IMG/VR virus record: IMGVR_UViG_3300043434_001023
Coordinates: 1-30,957 of that record
Strand: one strand, 5' to 3'
Source of the DNA: a virus
DNA: 30,957 nt
The notes beneath the pieces were generated by a model. That model saw nothing but the letters and a program-made list of their open reading frames with translations. It made no database searches and was not told the origin of the DNA. Positions 16,171 through 23,246 of the stretch are shown here, piece after piece. Made by a program: the position numbers and the translations under genes. Numbering within the stretch: the first letter of the stretch is position 1; the number at the start of each line of letters is the position of its first letter.

Positions 16171-16842
16171 TTAAAATTTATAAATTAATACTGTATATAC
16201 ATCTGGTGAATAATTGTGTCGTAACACAACGTTTTGATATTTTTCAATCAACATATCAAGAACTAATCCAGGATGCACATAAAAGAATCCTTCGTGACGT
16301 GTAGTGTTGATCGGTGATAGTAAATTAAATGCTACCACTTGAGTTGCAGTGTTATAAAGAATATCAACATCTTCAAACAGTTTTTGTAAATCATCTGATT
16401 CAGTTTGGCATCGTCGTTGAGTAAACACACCTGATGCAACAACCCATTGGTGTGGATTAAATTTAGCAGTTTCAAATGCACCTACACGGATTGCATTTAA
16501 GCCCCATTTTTGTTCGCCTAATGCAGTTATTACAGGATTATGGTCTATGGCACTATATGCTATAGTGTCATTGTTTAACGCAGCCATTTCGCGAGCTACA
16601 TCATATAAATCACAACGGCCACAACCAATATCTAATAAAGAACCGCCGCTAAATCCTACTAATAAATTTTGCATTAAGTAGCGTTGCTCTGCAGTTGTAT
16701 TATAACCTACCGGAGCAGGATGATACATCATGTAATCCGGATCAGTTGGTTCTAATGAATCCCATTGTTGATATTGTGTGTCAACATTTTGAAGATTATT
16801 CAGAATTTGATTTTTTAATTCATTAACATCCATATAATTCAT
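16171..16842 (-). CDS. Class I SAM-dependent methyltransferase
   Basis: The 223-residue protein has a Rossmann-type methyltransferase core. Motif I is at residues 69-79 (LLDIGCGRCDL). An acidic loop after strand 2 follows at AYSAIDHNPV (about 95-104), and the motif IV region lies near HQWVVASGVF. The N-terminal 60 residues are helical and could bind substrate. Substrate cannot be read from the sequence: no DPPY/NPPY motif of amino-DNA methylases and no PC motif of cytosine-5 methylases is present, so a small molecule, tRNA or protein target is more likely. It lies 6 nt downstream of a small gene in a compact operon. Confidence 0.8.
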   Translation of the reverse strand: MNYMDVNELKNQILNNLQNVDTQYQQWDSLEPTDPDYMMYHPAPVGYNTTAEQRYLMQNLLVGFSGGSLLDIGCGRCDLYDVAREMAALNNDTIAYSAIDHNPVITALGEQKWGLNAIRVGAFETAKFNPHQWVVASGVFTQRRCQTESDDLQKLFEDVDILYNTATQVVAFNLLSPINTTRHEGFFYVHPGLVLDMLIEKYQNVVLRHNYSPDVYTVLIYKF

Positions 16843-16848
16843 TTTAGA

Positions 16849-17148
16849 TTACCAAGAAGCTTTGCCTGCTGAATTTGCATCTAGATGTGGCAATTGTTCA
16901 TTTGCAACTAAATCTTTGTAAGGAATTGTAGATTGAATTACGCCACTTTCACATAACTTTTCAGTAAGAGTTTTATTGATAAAATTACGTGCATTATGCG
17001 ATGTATTCAACATAACCAATGCACTGCGGTTTTCTAACAATACATCATATACTGAAGATTTATTTATAACGCGTCGATCTAAGATCACGGCTACTCGATT
17101 AACACCCTCTGATGTTACGATTACTTCGTCTCCTGCTTTATATGACAT
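16849..17148 (-). CDS. Hypothetical protein (99 aa)
   Basis: The 99-residue protein opens with a short barrel-like stretch (YKAGDEVIVTSEGVNRVAVI) resembling KOW/SH3-type beta motifs. It then has a helical region (NARNFINKTLTEKLCE). It overlaps the upstream DUF4494-like gene by one base (TAATG). Function unknown. Confidence 0.6.
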   Translation of the reverse strand: MSYKAGDEVIVTSEGVNRVAVILDRRVINKSSVYDVLLENRSALVMLNTSHNARNFINKTLTEKLCESGVIQSTIPYKDLVANEQLPHLDANSAGKASW

Positions 17149-17357
17149 TATCCGATAATTTTGATGATTTTGCTTGCAGAAACTGACTTAACTTCGAAAT
17201 CCATGGTATAACCTTGGAAATCATTTACCACCTTTGCTTCTGCTTCAGTTACTGAAAGTGCTTCTACTAGATACGTTTCTGAAACTTTCTTTTCTTTTGG
17301 ACCTTTCGGAGTGTCCACCGTGTCCGTCAATTGGACTTTTGCAATGTAATAACTCAT
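17148..17357 (-). CDS. DUF4494-like small protein (69 aa)
   Basis: The 69-residue protein matches the pattern of DUF4494, a family found mainly in Bacteroidetes and their phages: a first strand YYIAKVQL, then KKVSETYLVEALSVTEAEAK and a closing strand-turn-strand (MDFEVKSVSASKIIKI). Function of the family is unknown. Its presence supports a Bacteroidetes host. It overlaps the 99-aa gene by one base. Confidence 0.65.
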   Translation of the reverse strand: MSYYIAKVQLTDTVDTPKGPKEKKVSETYLVEALSVTEAEAKVVNDFQGYTMDFEVKSVSASKIIKIIG

Positions 17358-17401
17358 TTTTTTATATTTTATTTGATTTCTTACCTAAATAATAAGAAAA
17401 A

Positions 17402-18232
17402 TTACTTAGTTTTCAAATGTTTTTGCAATCGTTTTTGATTTTTGTGAAATTCATATGATTTTTTCACGTCACTAGGCTTCAATTTCAAGTTGACTTGCAA
17501 ATTGTCAAGGATGTCTGCAATCAAACGCTCCGTTTCGTGCTTAGTTTTTGCTTTTTTCTCCATTGTTTCTACCATTTTTGTCAAATGATATATAAAATGT
17601 TTAGGAAAACGTTTTAGCATTCTAGATGCATCGGTATAAATTTGAATATCTGACTTTTTTGCTTCTGAAATTTGTGATGTTATCAGCGTTTTTGCAATTT
17701 TTGCACTTTCAGACAATAAATTTCCGTAATTAATTACCCAAGCAACTTCAGGTGCAGGAGGTGCTGCAGGAGTTTCAGGTGTTGATCCTAAATCTAACCC
17801 GCCACCGCCACCAGCTGCACCAGAGCCTGCTTGTACTTTTTCTTTATCTGCAGTACCTAAACCTTTTACGTCATCTAATGATAATTGCAATTCAATTGTA
17901 TAGTCATTGTTACGACCAAACCCTGTATATGGAACTAGCTTGATGATTTTTTTACGTAATAATTTTAAAAGTATTCCTGGGGTAACATTTAAATCTCTAC
18001 CGCTTCTAGCAACAAACTCGCGGATGCCTGCTATCGACGTTGAATATATAATACCAATGTGCTGTGTACCATATGCATCAAATTTACCTAAGAATCGTTC
18101 TTCTGCAGGTGTAAAGGGAGAATCAACCGCATCACTAGGTGCATTGTCTGTTGTTACAGCAACTTGTGCATCTTCTTGTTCTTGCAAGATGCTATCTAAT
18201 ATAGATTCTAATATGCGGCTTTGTTGTTTCAT
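17402..18232 (-). CDS. Hypothetical protein (276 aa), possible packaged protein
   Basis: The 276-residue protein starts MKQQSRILESILDSILQEQE. Leu16-Gln17-Glu18 could be a T4-type prohead protease site at the end of an amphipathic helix, longer than the usual ten residues. Residues 40-125 look globular (TPAEERFLGKFDAYGTQHIG). Residues 131-165 form a Gly/Ala/Pro-rich linker with a GGGGG run. The C-terminal 100 residues are helical and very basic (KKAKTKHETERLI, KNQKRLQKHLKTK), suitable for nucleic-acid contact. The ATG overlaps the stop of the Hc1-like gene by 4 nt. Function unknown. Confidence 0.6.
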   Translation of the reverse strand: MKQQSRILESILDSILQEQEDAQVAVTTDNAPSDAVDSPFTPAEERFLGKFDAYGTQHIGIIYSTSIAGIREFVARSGRDLNVTPGILLKLLRKKIIKLVPYTGFGRNNDYTIELQLSLDDVKGLGTADKEKVQAGSGAAGGGGGLDLGSTPETPAAPPAPEVAWVINYGNLLSESAKIAKTLITSQISEAKKSDIQIYTDASRMLKRFPKHFIYHLTKMVETMEKKAKTKHETERLIADILDNLQVNLKLKPSDVKKSYEFHKNQKRLQKHLKTK

Positions 18233-18414
18233 TTAACTTTTGATTCTGCTAATTGAGTTGAACGATACTTGCTAGATAATTTTTTCAATTCGTTAATAGA
18301 TTTACGTGCTCTAACGCCAGCAGCCTTTGTTCCTTTTTCTGTAAAGCGTACATGGTTCTCTTCGAAAGCTAACCAATGTTCTTTCATCGTGTCAAATAAT
18401 TCTTGTGATGTCAT
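18229..18414 (-). CDS. Histone H1-like (Hc1-type) DNA-binding protein
   Basis: The 61-residue protein resembles Hc1/histone H1-like proteins of Bacteroidetes. The diagnostic part is residues 24-51 (FTEKGTKAAGVRARKS, then NELKKLSSKYR). Compare the family pattern 'F..KGNKAAGTRARK.L.EL.KL.KE.R'. The N-terminal helix is FDTMKEHWLAFEEN. Such proteins bind and compact DNA. In a phage it could package with DNA or shape the infected nucleoid. It has a clear AATATTTATAA motif and an AAAAGG sequence upstream, and is coupled by a 4-nt overlap to the basic 276-aa protein. Confidence 0.75.
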   Translation of the reverse strand: MTSQELFDTMKEHWLAFEENHVRFTEKGTKAAGVRARKSINELKKLSSKYRSTQLAESKVK

Positions 18415-18435
18415 AAAAACCTTTTTTTAATTTAT

Positions 18436-18447
18436 TATAAATATTTG
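18436..18447 (-). promoter_or_regulatory. AAATATTTATAA late motif
   Basis: The minus strand reads AAATATTTATAA, about 20 nt before the ATG at 18414, followed by a run of A and AAAGG. This is the cleanest example of the motif in the window. Confidence 0.5.
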
Positions 18448-18449
18448 AA

Positions 18450-18665
18450 TCAAATAAAACGATCCATAAATACGTTGATATTAGTATCTTTAACGCACAT
18501 TTCAGTATAATCAGTCATTTCAATAAAAACATCATTGCCTCGTTGAAATACTTGTTGTATGCAAGATATGTTAAGAAACCGGGGTGTTTGTTTCCCGGAT
18601 TGATCAGTGTCAATTATAAAAATAAAACGTGCAACTCCCTGATTCCATTCTAGTCTCCTTGCCAA
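18450..18665 (-). CDS. Small hypothetical protein (71 aa)
   Basis: The 71-residue protein begins MARRLEWNQGVARFIFIIDT. It is beta-rich with one Cys pair separated by 23 residues (C34, C57). It overlaps the 141-aa gene upstream by 16 nt. No family recognised. Confidence 0.55.
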   Translation of the reverse strand: MARRLEWNQGVARFIFIIDTDQSGKQTPRFLNISCIQQVFQRGNDVFIEMTDYTEMCVKDTNINVFMDRFI

Positions 18666-19075
18666 CCGCCGCGGCCTTGTCCTGATTTATATGCATCAGG
18701 CGTTAATGCAGATGGTTTATCTGTAGTCCACATAACTGGTGTAGTTATTTTATTTTTAAACTTAATAAGTAAATCATGAAAGTTTTCCATTTCGCGTACG
18801 GTTAACTCTTCAATTGTTGCTTTATTGACATTTTTAAGATATTGCGAAAGTAAACGATCATATCGCTGACGATTCTTTTCATCTCGTTTCATGATATCTA
18901 ACGCGCCTCTATAAAGAACTCTACCAAATGTTGGATCTTTAGATGCAATAGTAGTAGTAGCCCAAGCATCCGTACCTCGCGCTGGAGTTTCTTGTTCAGC
19001 CATTAATTTTTTAGCACGTTTTAACTCTTCGCGTAAGATTTCAATGTGGCGCGGATTTGTTTCATCAAAAATCAT
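18650..19075 (-). CDS. Hypothetical helical protein (141 aa)
   Basis: The 141-residue protein is charged and helical at both ends of its core (NPRHIEILREELKRAKKLMA; NRQRYDRLLSQYLKNVNKAT). It ends with a Gly-rich tail (GQGRGGWQGD). It overlaps the Dps-like gene by 4 nt (ATGA). No domain recognised; could be a virion or internal protein. Confidence 0.6.
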   Translation of the reverse strand: MIFDETNPRHIEILREELKRAKKLMAEQETPARGTDAWATTTIASKDPTFGRVLYRGALDIMKRDEKNRQRYDRLLSQYLKNVNKATIEELTVREMENFHDLLIKFKNKITTPVMWTTDKPSALTPDAYKSGQGRGGWQGD

Positions 19076-19446
19076 TGTAAATTCTCCAACTTATAAATTG
19101 TAGTATAAATTAAATCTTTAAATGCATCGATTTGATTGATAATGTTTGTATCTTCTTTTGGAATTTTATTGTATACGCGATCAATATATGTAGCCAATGC
19201 TTTAAAGTATTTAATAGCTCCATCTTTAGAATATTCATCAAAACGCTCAGCAGGTTCAAATCCTTTTAAGATTCCATGCTTACCTTGATGCGTTTCAACT
19301 AATGCATCAACCATATCAGGTATTGCATCATAATATGCACCTAATGCCATGTGTGCAGCAAATGAGCCAGGTCCTGTAGTTTGCCAATGAAAAATATGAG
19401 CTTGATCTCTTGATGCCATTAATGTAGAAATTAATTTTTCAAACAT
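19072..19446 (-). CDS. Dps/ferritin-like protein
   Basis: The 124-residue protein resembles the first two helices of Dps-type ferritins. The motif HIFHWQTTGPGSFAAHMALG (residues 17-36) is followed by YYDAIPDMVDALVE (38-51). Aligned to E. coli Dps, His20, His32, Asp47 and Glu51 match His51, His63, Asp78 and Glu82 with identical spacing, while Gly36 replaces Asp67. So four of the five known ferroxidase-site residues are kept. At 124 residues it is shorter than typical Dps (about 165), so oligomer form may differ. It may bind iron or protect DNA. A weak ATAATTATATATAAAGGA context precedes the start. Confidence 0.7.
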   Translation of the reverse strand: MFEKLISTLMASRDQAHIFHWQTTGPGSFAAHMALGAYYDAIPDMVDALVETHQGKHGILKGFEPAERFDEYSKDGAIKYFKALATYIDRVYNKIPKEDTNIINQIDAFKDLIYTTIYKLENLQ

Positions 19447-19464
19447 TGTATCCTTTATATATAA

Positions 19465-20571
19465 TTATTCAGACTTATTAAAAATATCAAAATATTGTTG
19501 TGCGCCGAGCATTCGTGTTTTTGCAATCACCGCCGGTCGTTCAAATTGTTTTGCAAATTGATATGCAGCTTCATATGGATCTTGAATAGTTTTCAACAAG
19601 CTTGTTAGTTTACTAAATTTATTAGTTAACTCCCACCACAAGTATTCTAACTGTCCATCTACTGACATTGGGTCTAATCCTTTTTCTTTAGCCCAAGTCA
19701 TCAATCTATCTTTTCTAGAAGCGTGCCATTGAACTAATCCAACGGAAGTACCACTATCACCTAATGCACTAGTTTTAAAATTAGATTCTGCTTTCATGTT
19801 TCCTAAAATGCCAGCTGCGCCTGCAGGAGATAAACCTTTTCCTACCAAGAAATCAAATACTTGTTTAGGCGTAGCCATTTCACCTTTTGTAACATCAACA
19901 GTAACGCCAGTGTCAGTTACATCTGCAGCTCCTGCAGCAGCAGAAGATTTTGTAGCATCTATACTCTTTGTATCAGTAGCTGTCTTAACATCATCTTTAG
20001 GTTCTATGTTCAATTCATCAACCAACGCTAGCAAATTCTTAACAATATACTTTTGCGCTGCAGTATTCAATGAAACATGATTTGGTGCTAAATATTTTTC
20101 ACCAAGAGAATTTACATCGATGGTCTCATCTGATATAGTTTGTTGATTAACCCAAGTACCAATCTCATCATTTGAAGGATACCCATGGTCTTTATAATTG
20201 CCATCATCCTTAGTTAAAAAACTTTTAGTAGGATTTGAAATTGCAATTAATTTTGCTCCAGACCGTTTTACTATATTGAATGCCTCTGACAAATTTGTGA
20301 TAGCAGCTTTAGATTTACCCGGAGCTCCGTCATAACTACTTGCCATGATAACAACAACGTTGTATTTGTTAATATTGCGCGATTTGATTATTTTTAATAT
20401 TTGCGCTGCAGTAGTTCCTTTAAAATTATAAACTGAACCATCAGCCTGTAATTGTTTGATTACGGACCTTGCAAAACGCATATTTTCATCGCCGACAAAC
20501 AAAATGCGTAATGCATTATCATTCTTTTGTTCGCGCAATGCCTCATTCAATAATGTAGTTAATCGTATCAT
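19465..20571 (-). CDS. Putative packaged protein: targeting peptide, SGNH-like fold, tail-lysozyme domain
   Basis: The 368-residue protein has three parts. Residues 1-10 (MIRLTTLLNE, then Ala11) match T4 capsid-targeting peptides, cut after Glu10 in an L-x-E/A site. Residues 20-188 look like an SGNH/GDSL hydrolase fold, but block I reads VGDEN with Glu where the catalytic Ser should be, and the final block reads APNHVSLN without the usual Asp, so activity is doubtful. Residues 233-368 match phage tail lysozymes (Phage_lysozyme2): VFDFLVGKGLSPAGAAGILG, then NMKAESNF with likely catalytic Glu262, and GLVQWHASRKDRL. It may digest peptidoglycan after delivery with DNA. The start overlaps the basic 48-aa gene by 4 nt. 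Confidence 0.75.
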   Translation of the reverse strand: MIRLTTLLNEALREQKNDNALRILFVGDENMRFARSVIKQLQADGSVYNFKGTTAAQILKIIKSRNINKYNVVVIMASSYDGAPGKSKAAITNLSEAFNIVKRSGAKLIAISNPTKSFLTKDDGNYKDHGYPSNDEIGTWVNQQTISDETIDVNSLGEKYLAPNHVSLNTAAQKYIVKNLLALVDELNIEPKDDVKTATDTKSIDATKSSAAAGAADVTDTGVTVDVTKGEMATPKQVFDFLVGKGLSPAGAAGILGNMKAESNFKTSALGDSGTSVGLVQWHASRKDRLMTWAKEKGLDPMSVDGQLEYLWWELTNKFSKLTSLLKTIQDPYEAAYQFAKQFERPAVIAKTRMLGAQQYFDIFNKSE

Positions 20572-20714
20572 TTTCCTTGTGCTCTATAAGCTTTAGCGTA
20601 ATTTTTACTTGTTTTGAGTTTACTCATTTTACTTTTAGCATGAACTCCAGGTCGTTTTACTTTCGGCTTCGAAATATAACTACTTGCTGTGTTTGTTTTT
20701 GCCTTTGCTGCCAT
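20568..20714 (-). CDS. Small basic protein (48 aa)
   Basis: A 48-residue frame starts MAAKAKTNTASSYISKPKVK and continues RPGVHAKSKMSKLKTSK, then NYAKAYRAQGK. The 'KPK.KRPG.H.K.K.SKLK.SKNY.K.Y..QG' pattern recurs in small basic proteins of diverse large phages as far as I recall. It is probably nucleic-acid- or virion-associated. ATGA overlap couples it to the lysozyme-domain gene. Confidence 0.7.
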   Translation of the reverse strand: MAAKAKTNTASSYISKPKVKRPGVHAKSKMSKLKTSKNYAKAYRAQGK

Positions 20715-20805
20715 TGATTCCCTTTTTTAAAATTTCATATAACGAATACAACCCAGCAAAGCAAAATATCACAGTGCCTATAATAAAAGCAAATAACCTA
20801 TTCAT
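20680..20805 (-). CDS. Small single-pass membrane protein (41 aa)
   Basis: A 41-residue frame starts MNRLFAFIIGTVIFCFAGLY, one hydrophobic helix, followed by a basic tail (KKGINGSKGKNKHSK). Its 3' third overlaps the basic 48-aa gene by 35 nt in another frame. TCGATATTTATTAATATG surrounds the start, nearly the same as at 22375. Small size makes this less certain. Confidence 0.5.
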   Translation of the reverse strand: MNRLFAFIIGTVIFCFAGLYSLYEILKKGINGSKGKNKHSK

Positions 20806-20810
20806 ATTAA

Positions 20811-20817
20811 TAAATAT
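20811..20817 (-). promoter_or_regulatory. ATATTTA motif adjacent to a start codon
   Basis: The minus strand reads CGATATTTATTAATATG, with the ATG at 20805. A promoter -10 element so near could not make a transcript including this ATG, so here the motif may serve translation or a downstream start. Confidence 0.25.
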
Positions 20818-20824
20818 CGAACAC

Positions 20825-20850
20825 AAAAAAAGTGCGCCCTAAGACGCACT
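20825..20850 (-). terminator. Rho-independent terminator after the 265-aa gene
   Basis: On the minus strand AGTGCG-TCTTAGGG-CGCACT is followed by TTTTTT. It lies 44 nt beyond the stop at 20894 and just upstream of the 41-aa gene. Confidence 0.85.
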
Positions 20851-20893
20851 CTTAACACTGGCCTCTGCAATGTTATGCCTAAGGTAGCAGGCG

Positions 20894-21691
20894 TTATTTG
20901 CGAAACGCTTCTCTTAAAATATATTCATGGCCATGCAAGTTACCTTTAACACGATTCCAAAATCCTTCTTCCAAAGAACCCATATTCAAAACATCCATAT
21001 CCACAGATGCAGTATCAGCAGCATGATCAGACTCTTCTTCAGTTTCTTCTTCATTAACTTCTTTGTCTGATTCCTCAGCATCTTTAGCAGCTTGTTTCAT
21101 TGATTCTTCTTCGTTGCCATCTTTATCTAGATCAACGTAATCAGGTTTAGCACCCTCATTGGCTTCGTCTGCTGCATCCAACTCATCTTCGAAAGATTCT
21201 TTAAGTCTTACGCTTTCTCTTTTAAAACGAGTATCTGCTTTACCCATATGGTTTCTTCTCAACCACAAATAAACTTGACGTGCTGGTAATCCTGGACTAA
21301 GTTTTACTAATTTTTCTCCAGTATTATTATCTATCAATTGACCTGTTTTTACATCGTATCTAACATAATTTGTCTCACCCATATTTTTAGTTTGGAAATA
21401 ATATTTAGGTGTTACAGTTACTTCACGATAATTTTGTACACGTAAATTCTTGTTTAAATCTGCAGGTACGTCTGGAAGTAAATTTCCATTAATATCATAT
21501 ACTTCCGGATTAGCCGGGTTTACATTTACTTGTTTACCAGGGTTACCCAATACAGGATCCGTAGACTGCAGATCTTGTTCTTTTAAATTTTTCTGATACT
21601 TCTCCTGCACGGTTTTCATGTTAGGCAAAGGCTGGCCAGGTTCACGTTCCCAAGCATAACCCTCAGATAAAATATTTTTTAGTTTAATCAT
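20894..21691 (-). CDS. Putative packaged (internal head) protein, acidic (265 aa)
   Basis: The 265-residue protein starts MIKLKNILSEGYAWEREPGQ. Leu8-Ser9-Glu10/Gly11 fits the T4 prohead protease consensus (L/I-x-E followed by A or G), at the same position as in T4 internal proteins. Residues 75-150 look globular (VTVTPKYYFQTKNM, RYDVKTGQLIDNNTGEKLV). Residues 165-230 are extremely acidic (Glu/Asp runs), and the end is basic-aromatic (GFWNRVKGNLHGHEYILREA). An acidic tract could mimic DNA or bind basic proteins. A terminator follows and an AATATTTATTT motif precedes it, so it may be transcribed alone. Confidence 0.65.
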   Translation of the reverse strand: MIKLKNILSEGYAWEREPGQPLPNMKTVQEKYQKNLKEQDLQSTDPVLGNPGKQVNVNPANPEVYDINGNLLPDVPADLNKNLRVQNYREVTVTPKYYFQTKNMGETNYVRYDVKTGQLIDNNTGEKLVKLSPGLPARQVYLWLRRNHMGKADTRFKRESVRLKESFEDELDAADEANEGAKPDYVDLDKDGNEEESMKQAAKDAEESDKEVNEEETEEESDHAADTASVDMDVLNMGSLEEGFWNRVKGNLHGHEYILREAFRK

Positions 21692-21709
21692 TGTTGTATC
21701 CTAATTTTA

Positions 21710-21720
21710 AAATAAATATT
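21710..21720 (-). promoter_or_regulatory. AATATTTATTT late motif
   Basis: The minus strand reads AATATTTATTT about 18 nt before the ATG at 21691, with TTAGGA between as ribosome-binding-like sequence. Confidence 0.4.
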
Positions 21721-21760
21721 AGTACGTTGTAAATACATAGAACGTTAGTACGATTGTATA

Positions 21761-21812
21761 GAGCGTCCTTCCAGGTACGCTCCGCTACTCACCGTCCTGC
21801 GGACTCCAGGAC
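21761..21812 (-). other. GC-rich double hairpin between genes
   Basis: Within the 126-nt gap two stem-loops occur: GAGCG/CGCTC (21761-65 with 21778-82) and GTCCTG/CAGGAC (21794-99 with 21807-12). The region is far more GC-rich than its surroundings. No U-tract follows, so it is not a standard terminator; it could be an mRNA processing or stability element after the 185-aa gene. Confidence 0.45.
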
Positions 21813-21817
21813 CGCTC

Positions 21818-22375
21818 TCAGACGTCCTTAACACCCGTTGCATCTGCGGTGCGCCCACGTATACCAATCCTTATTAAATAGAGCTTACCGCCATAATGCT
21901 TCATGGCAAATCCAACGTGCATACCATTGGCTCTAAACAACTCCGCATATATGCGAGTCTTTTGTTCACCCTTCTCATATGCAGAATCTGCACCGGTAAT
22001 GTCAATCACATCACAATCCGGCGTTTGATCGGAAAAATCGCGTATAGCAAGTGCCACTGTTTTCAACAGAGCAAGCACATTAACCGCGCCTGCAGCAGCC
22101 GAATTAGTAGCCGTCGTTGACCATCCCGTTGGTTGACCTGGAGCACTTCGCGAAAAATATGCAAATTGATATTCATATTCATGATCGGGTATAGGGGTTT
22201 TCCATCGATGCATTACCATTTTAATCTTCTGATAATCTAGGTGCTGATCTTCAAATTCAAAGTCACATTCCCATATGTCGTCTTCGGGGTGGGGTTTACG
22301 CCACACAAATTGGGTCGCGTATGGGGATACGCTCGCCAAACTAATTTCTTGTAATAAAGATGCTAACTTGATCAT
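21818..22375 (-). CDS. Hypothetical protein with targeting-type N-terminus (185 aa)
   Basis: The protein has 185 residues from the ATG at 22375, beginning MIKLASLLQEISLASVSPYA. Leu8-Gln9-Glu10 fits the T4-type site in position, though Ile11 is not the usual Ala or Gly. I prefer this start over one 123 nt upstream because it aligns with the N-termini of the 265-aa and 368-aa proteins. The body mixes strands and helices (WECDFEFEDQHLDY; AGAVNVLALLKTVALAIRD) and ends with a beta-rich segment. No family recognised; a packaged protein is inferred. Confidence 0.6.
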   Translation of the reverse strand: MIKLASLLQEISLASVSPYATQFVWRKPHPEDDIWECDFEFEDQHLDYQKIKMVMHRWKTPIPDHEYEYQFAYFSRSAPGQPTGWSTTATNSAAAGAVNVLALLKTVALAIRDFSDQTPDCDVIDITGADSAYEKGEQKTRIYAELFRANGMHVGFAMKHYGGKLYLIRIGIRGRTADATGVKDV

Positions 22376-22696
22376 ATTAATATATATCGACACGCGCGAT
22401 ACTAAGTATACGGGTGTGTGCCGCGGGAGCCGAAGGCGAAAGGCGTGGCGAACATACGTACTACCCTCTATGACACCGTCATATTCAATAAAGAGCACCT
22501 ATATAGCAAAATTTTTACCCGCGCGGAAGAAACATATATAACCTCCCTCCGTATAATGGGGGTCCTTTACCCCTTAACGAAACCCTCCCCCACCCCCCTA
22601 TTTACGGGGGGGTCTATAGGGGTTTAACCGGGGGGGCATGCCCATAAAAAAAGGGGGGCTATCACACCCCCCATTGCTACCCCTATACTTGATATG
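22376..22696. other. 320-nt gene-free stretch with G/C homopolymer tracts
   Basis: No convincing gene lies here. From about 22550 the plus strand has runs GGGGGGG (22606-22612), GGGG (22619-22622), GGGGGGG (22630-22636) and GGGGGG (22653-22658), plus C runs at 22586-22598. CCCCCC (22593-22598) can pair with the following G run. The stretch divides the early-type block from the late-type block. Confidence 0.6.
22646..22672 (-). terminator. Rho-independent terminator ending the early block
   Basis: On the minus strand GGGGGG-TGTGATAG-CCCCCC is followed by TTTTTTT. It lies 25 nt after the stop codon at 22697 and closes the early-type gene block. Confidence 0.9.
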
Positions 22697-22915
22697 CTAT
22701 GCTACATCAGACGTGGCTGCTTCTAACTCTGCTGCTAGGAACTCTAATGCTACCTTCATACCATATTGCATTGCCATATTCGTTAGGATGAAGTCGTTGC
22801 TGCCGCGGTTGGCTGTTGCGAATGCTAATAGGTCTTCTCGGGACTTTGGAGTTGCTACGAAGCCTCTGTCTAATTTAGCTAATTGCTCTTGGATGATTTC
22901 TGTTACGTTTTTCAT
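22697..22915 (-). CDS. Small helical hypothetical protein (72 aa)
   Basis: The 72-residue protein is helical (TEIIQEQLAKLDRGFV; MKVALEFLAAELEAA). It has no TATCTTTA promoter of its own and probably shares the transcript of the 85-aa gene, 52 nt upstream. Its start region, AAAGAGATATG, is of the common early type. It is the last gene before the strong terminator. Function unknown. Confidence 0.6.
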   Translation of the reverse strand: MKNVTEIIQEQLAKLDRGFVATPKSREDLLAFATANRGSNDFILTNMAMQYGMKVALEFLAAELEAATSDVA

Positions 22916-22967
22916 ATCTCTTTGTTTTATTTATTGGTTACTTGATTGGGTTACTTGCTCTACTATA

Positions 22968-23225
22968 TTAATATAATTTCTCTGCTGCTGCCTTGTCTCG
23001 TTTGCTAATAAGCACAACATACTCTACTGCTTCGGATGTCTCTGGAAATGGTGCATCCGTTGCAATGCCTAGGGATTCCATTAAGTGATGCACTCCTAAC
23101 CATTTGCCTAATGCTGCTTGGCTAATGCGATCTTCACGACCATATAAAAACTCATACTTCTTTGCCTCGAGGAATAAACGGGCTTCTTGCTGCTGCATGC
23201 TTTGGATCATTTCTTTTTTTGTCAT
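22968..23225 (-). CDS. Small helical hypothetical protein (85 aa)
   Basis: The 85-residue protein begins MTKKEMIQSMQQQEARLFLE. A segment resembling a helix-turn-helix is visible (ISQAALGKWLGVHHLMESLG, about residues 34-53), so DNA binding is possible but weakly supported. It is expressed from the promoter at 23247-23278. Confidence 0.6.
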   Translation of the reverse strand: MTKKEMIQSMQQQEARLFLEAKKYEFLYGREDRISQAALGKWLGVHHLMESLGIATDAPFPETSEAVEYVVLISKRDKAAAEKLY

Positions 23226-23246
23226 ATCTATCTCTTTTTATTTATA

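Noticed and set aside
22376-22680. Several open frames on the plus strand in the G/C-tract stretch
   Set aside because: They have no ribosome-binding signal and their products are Pro/Gly runs from homopolymers.
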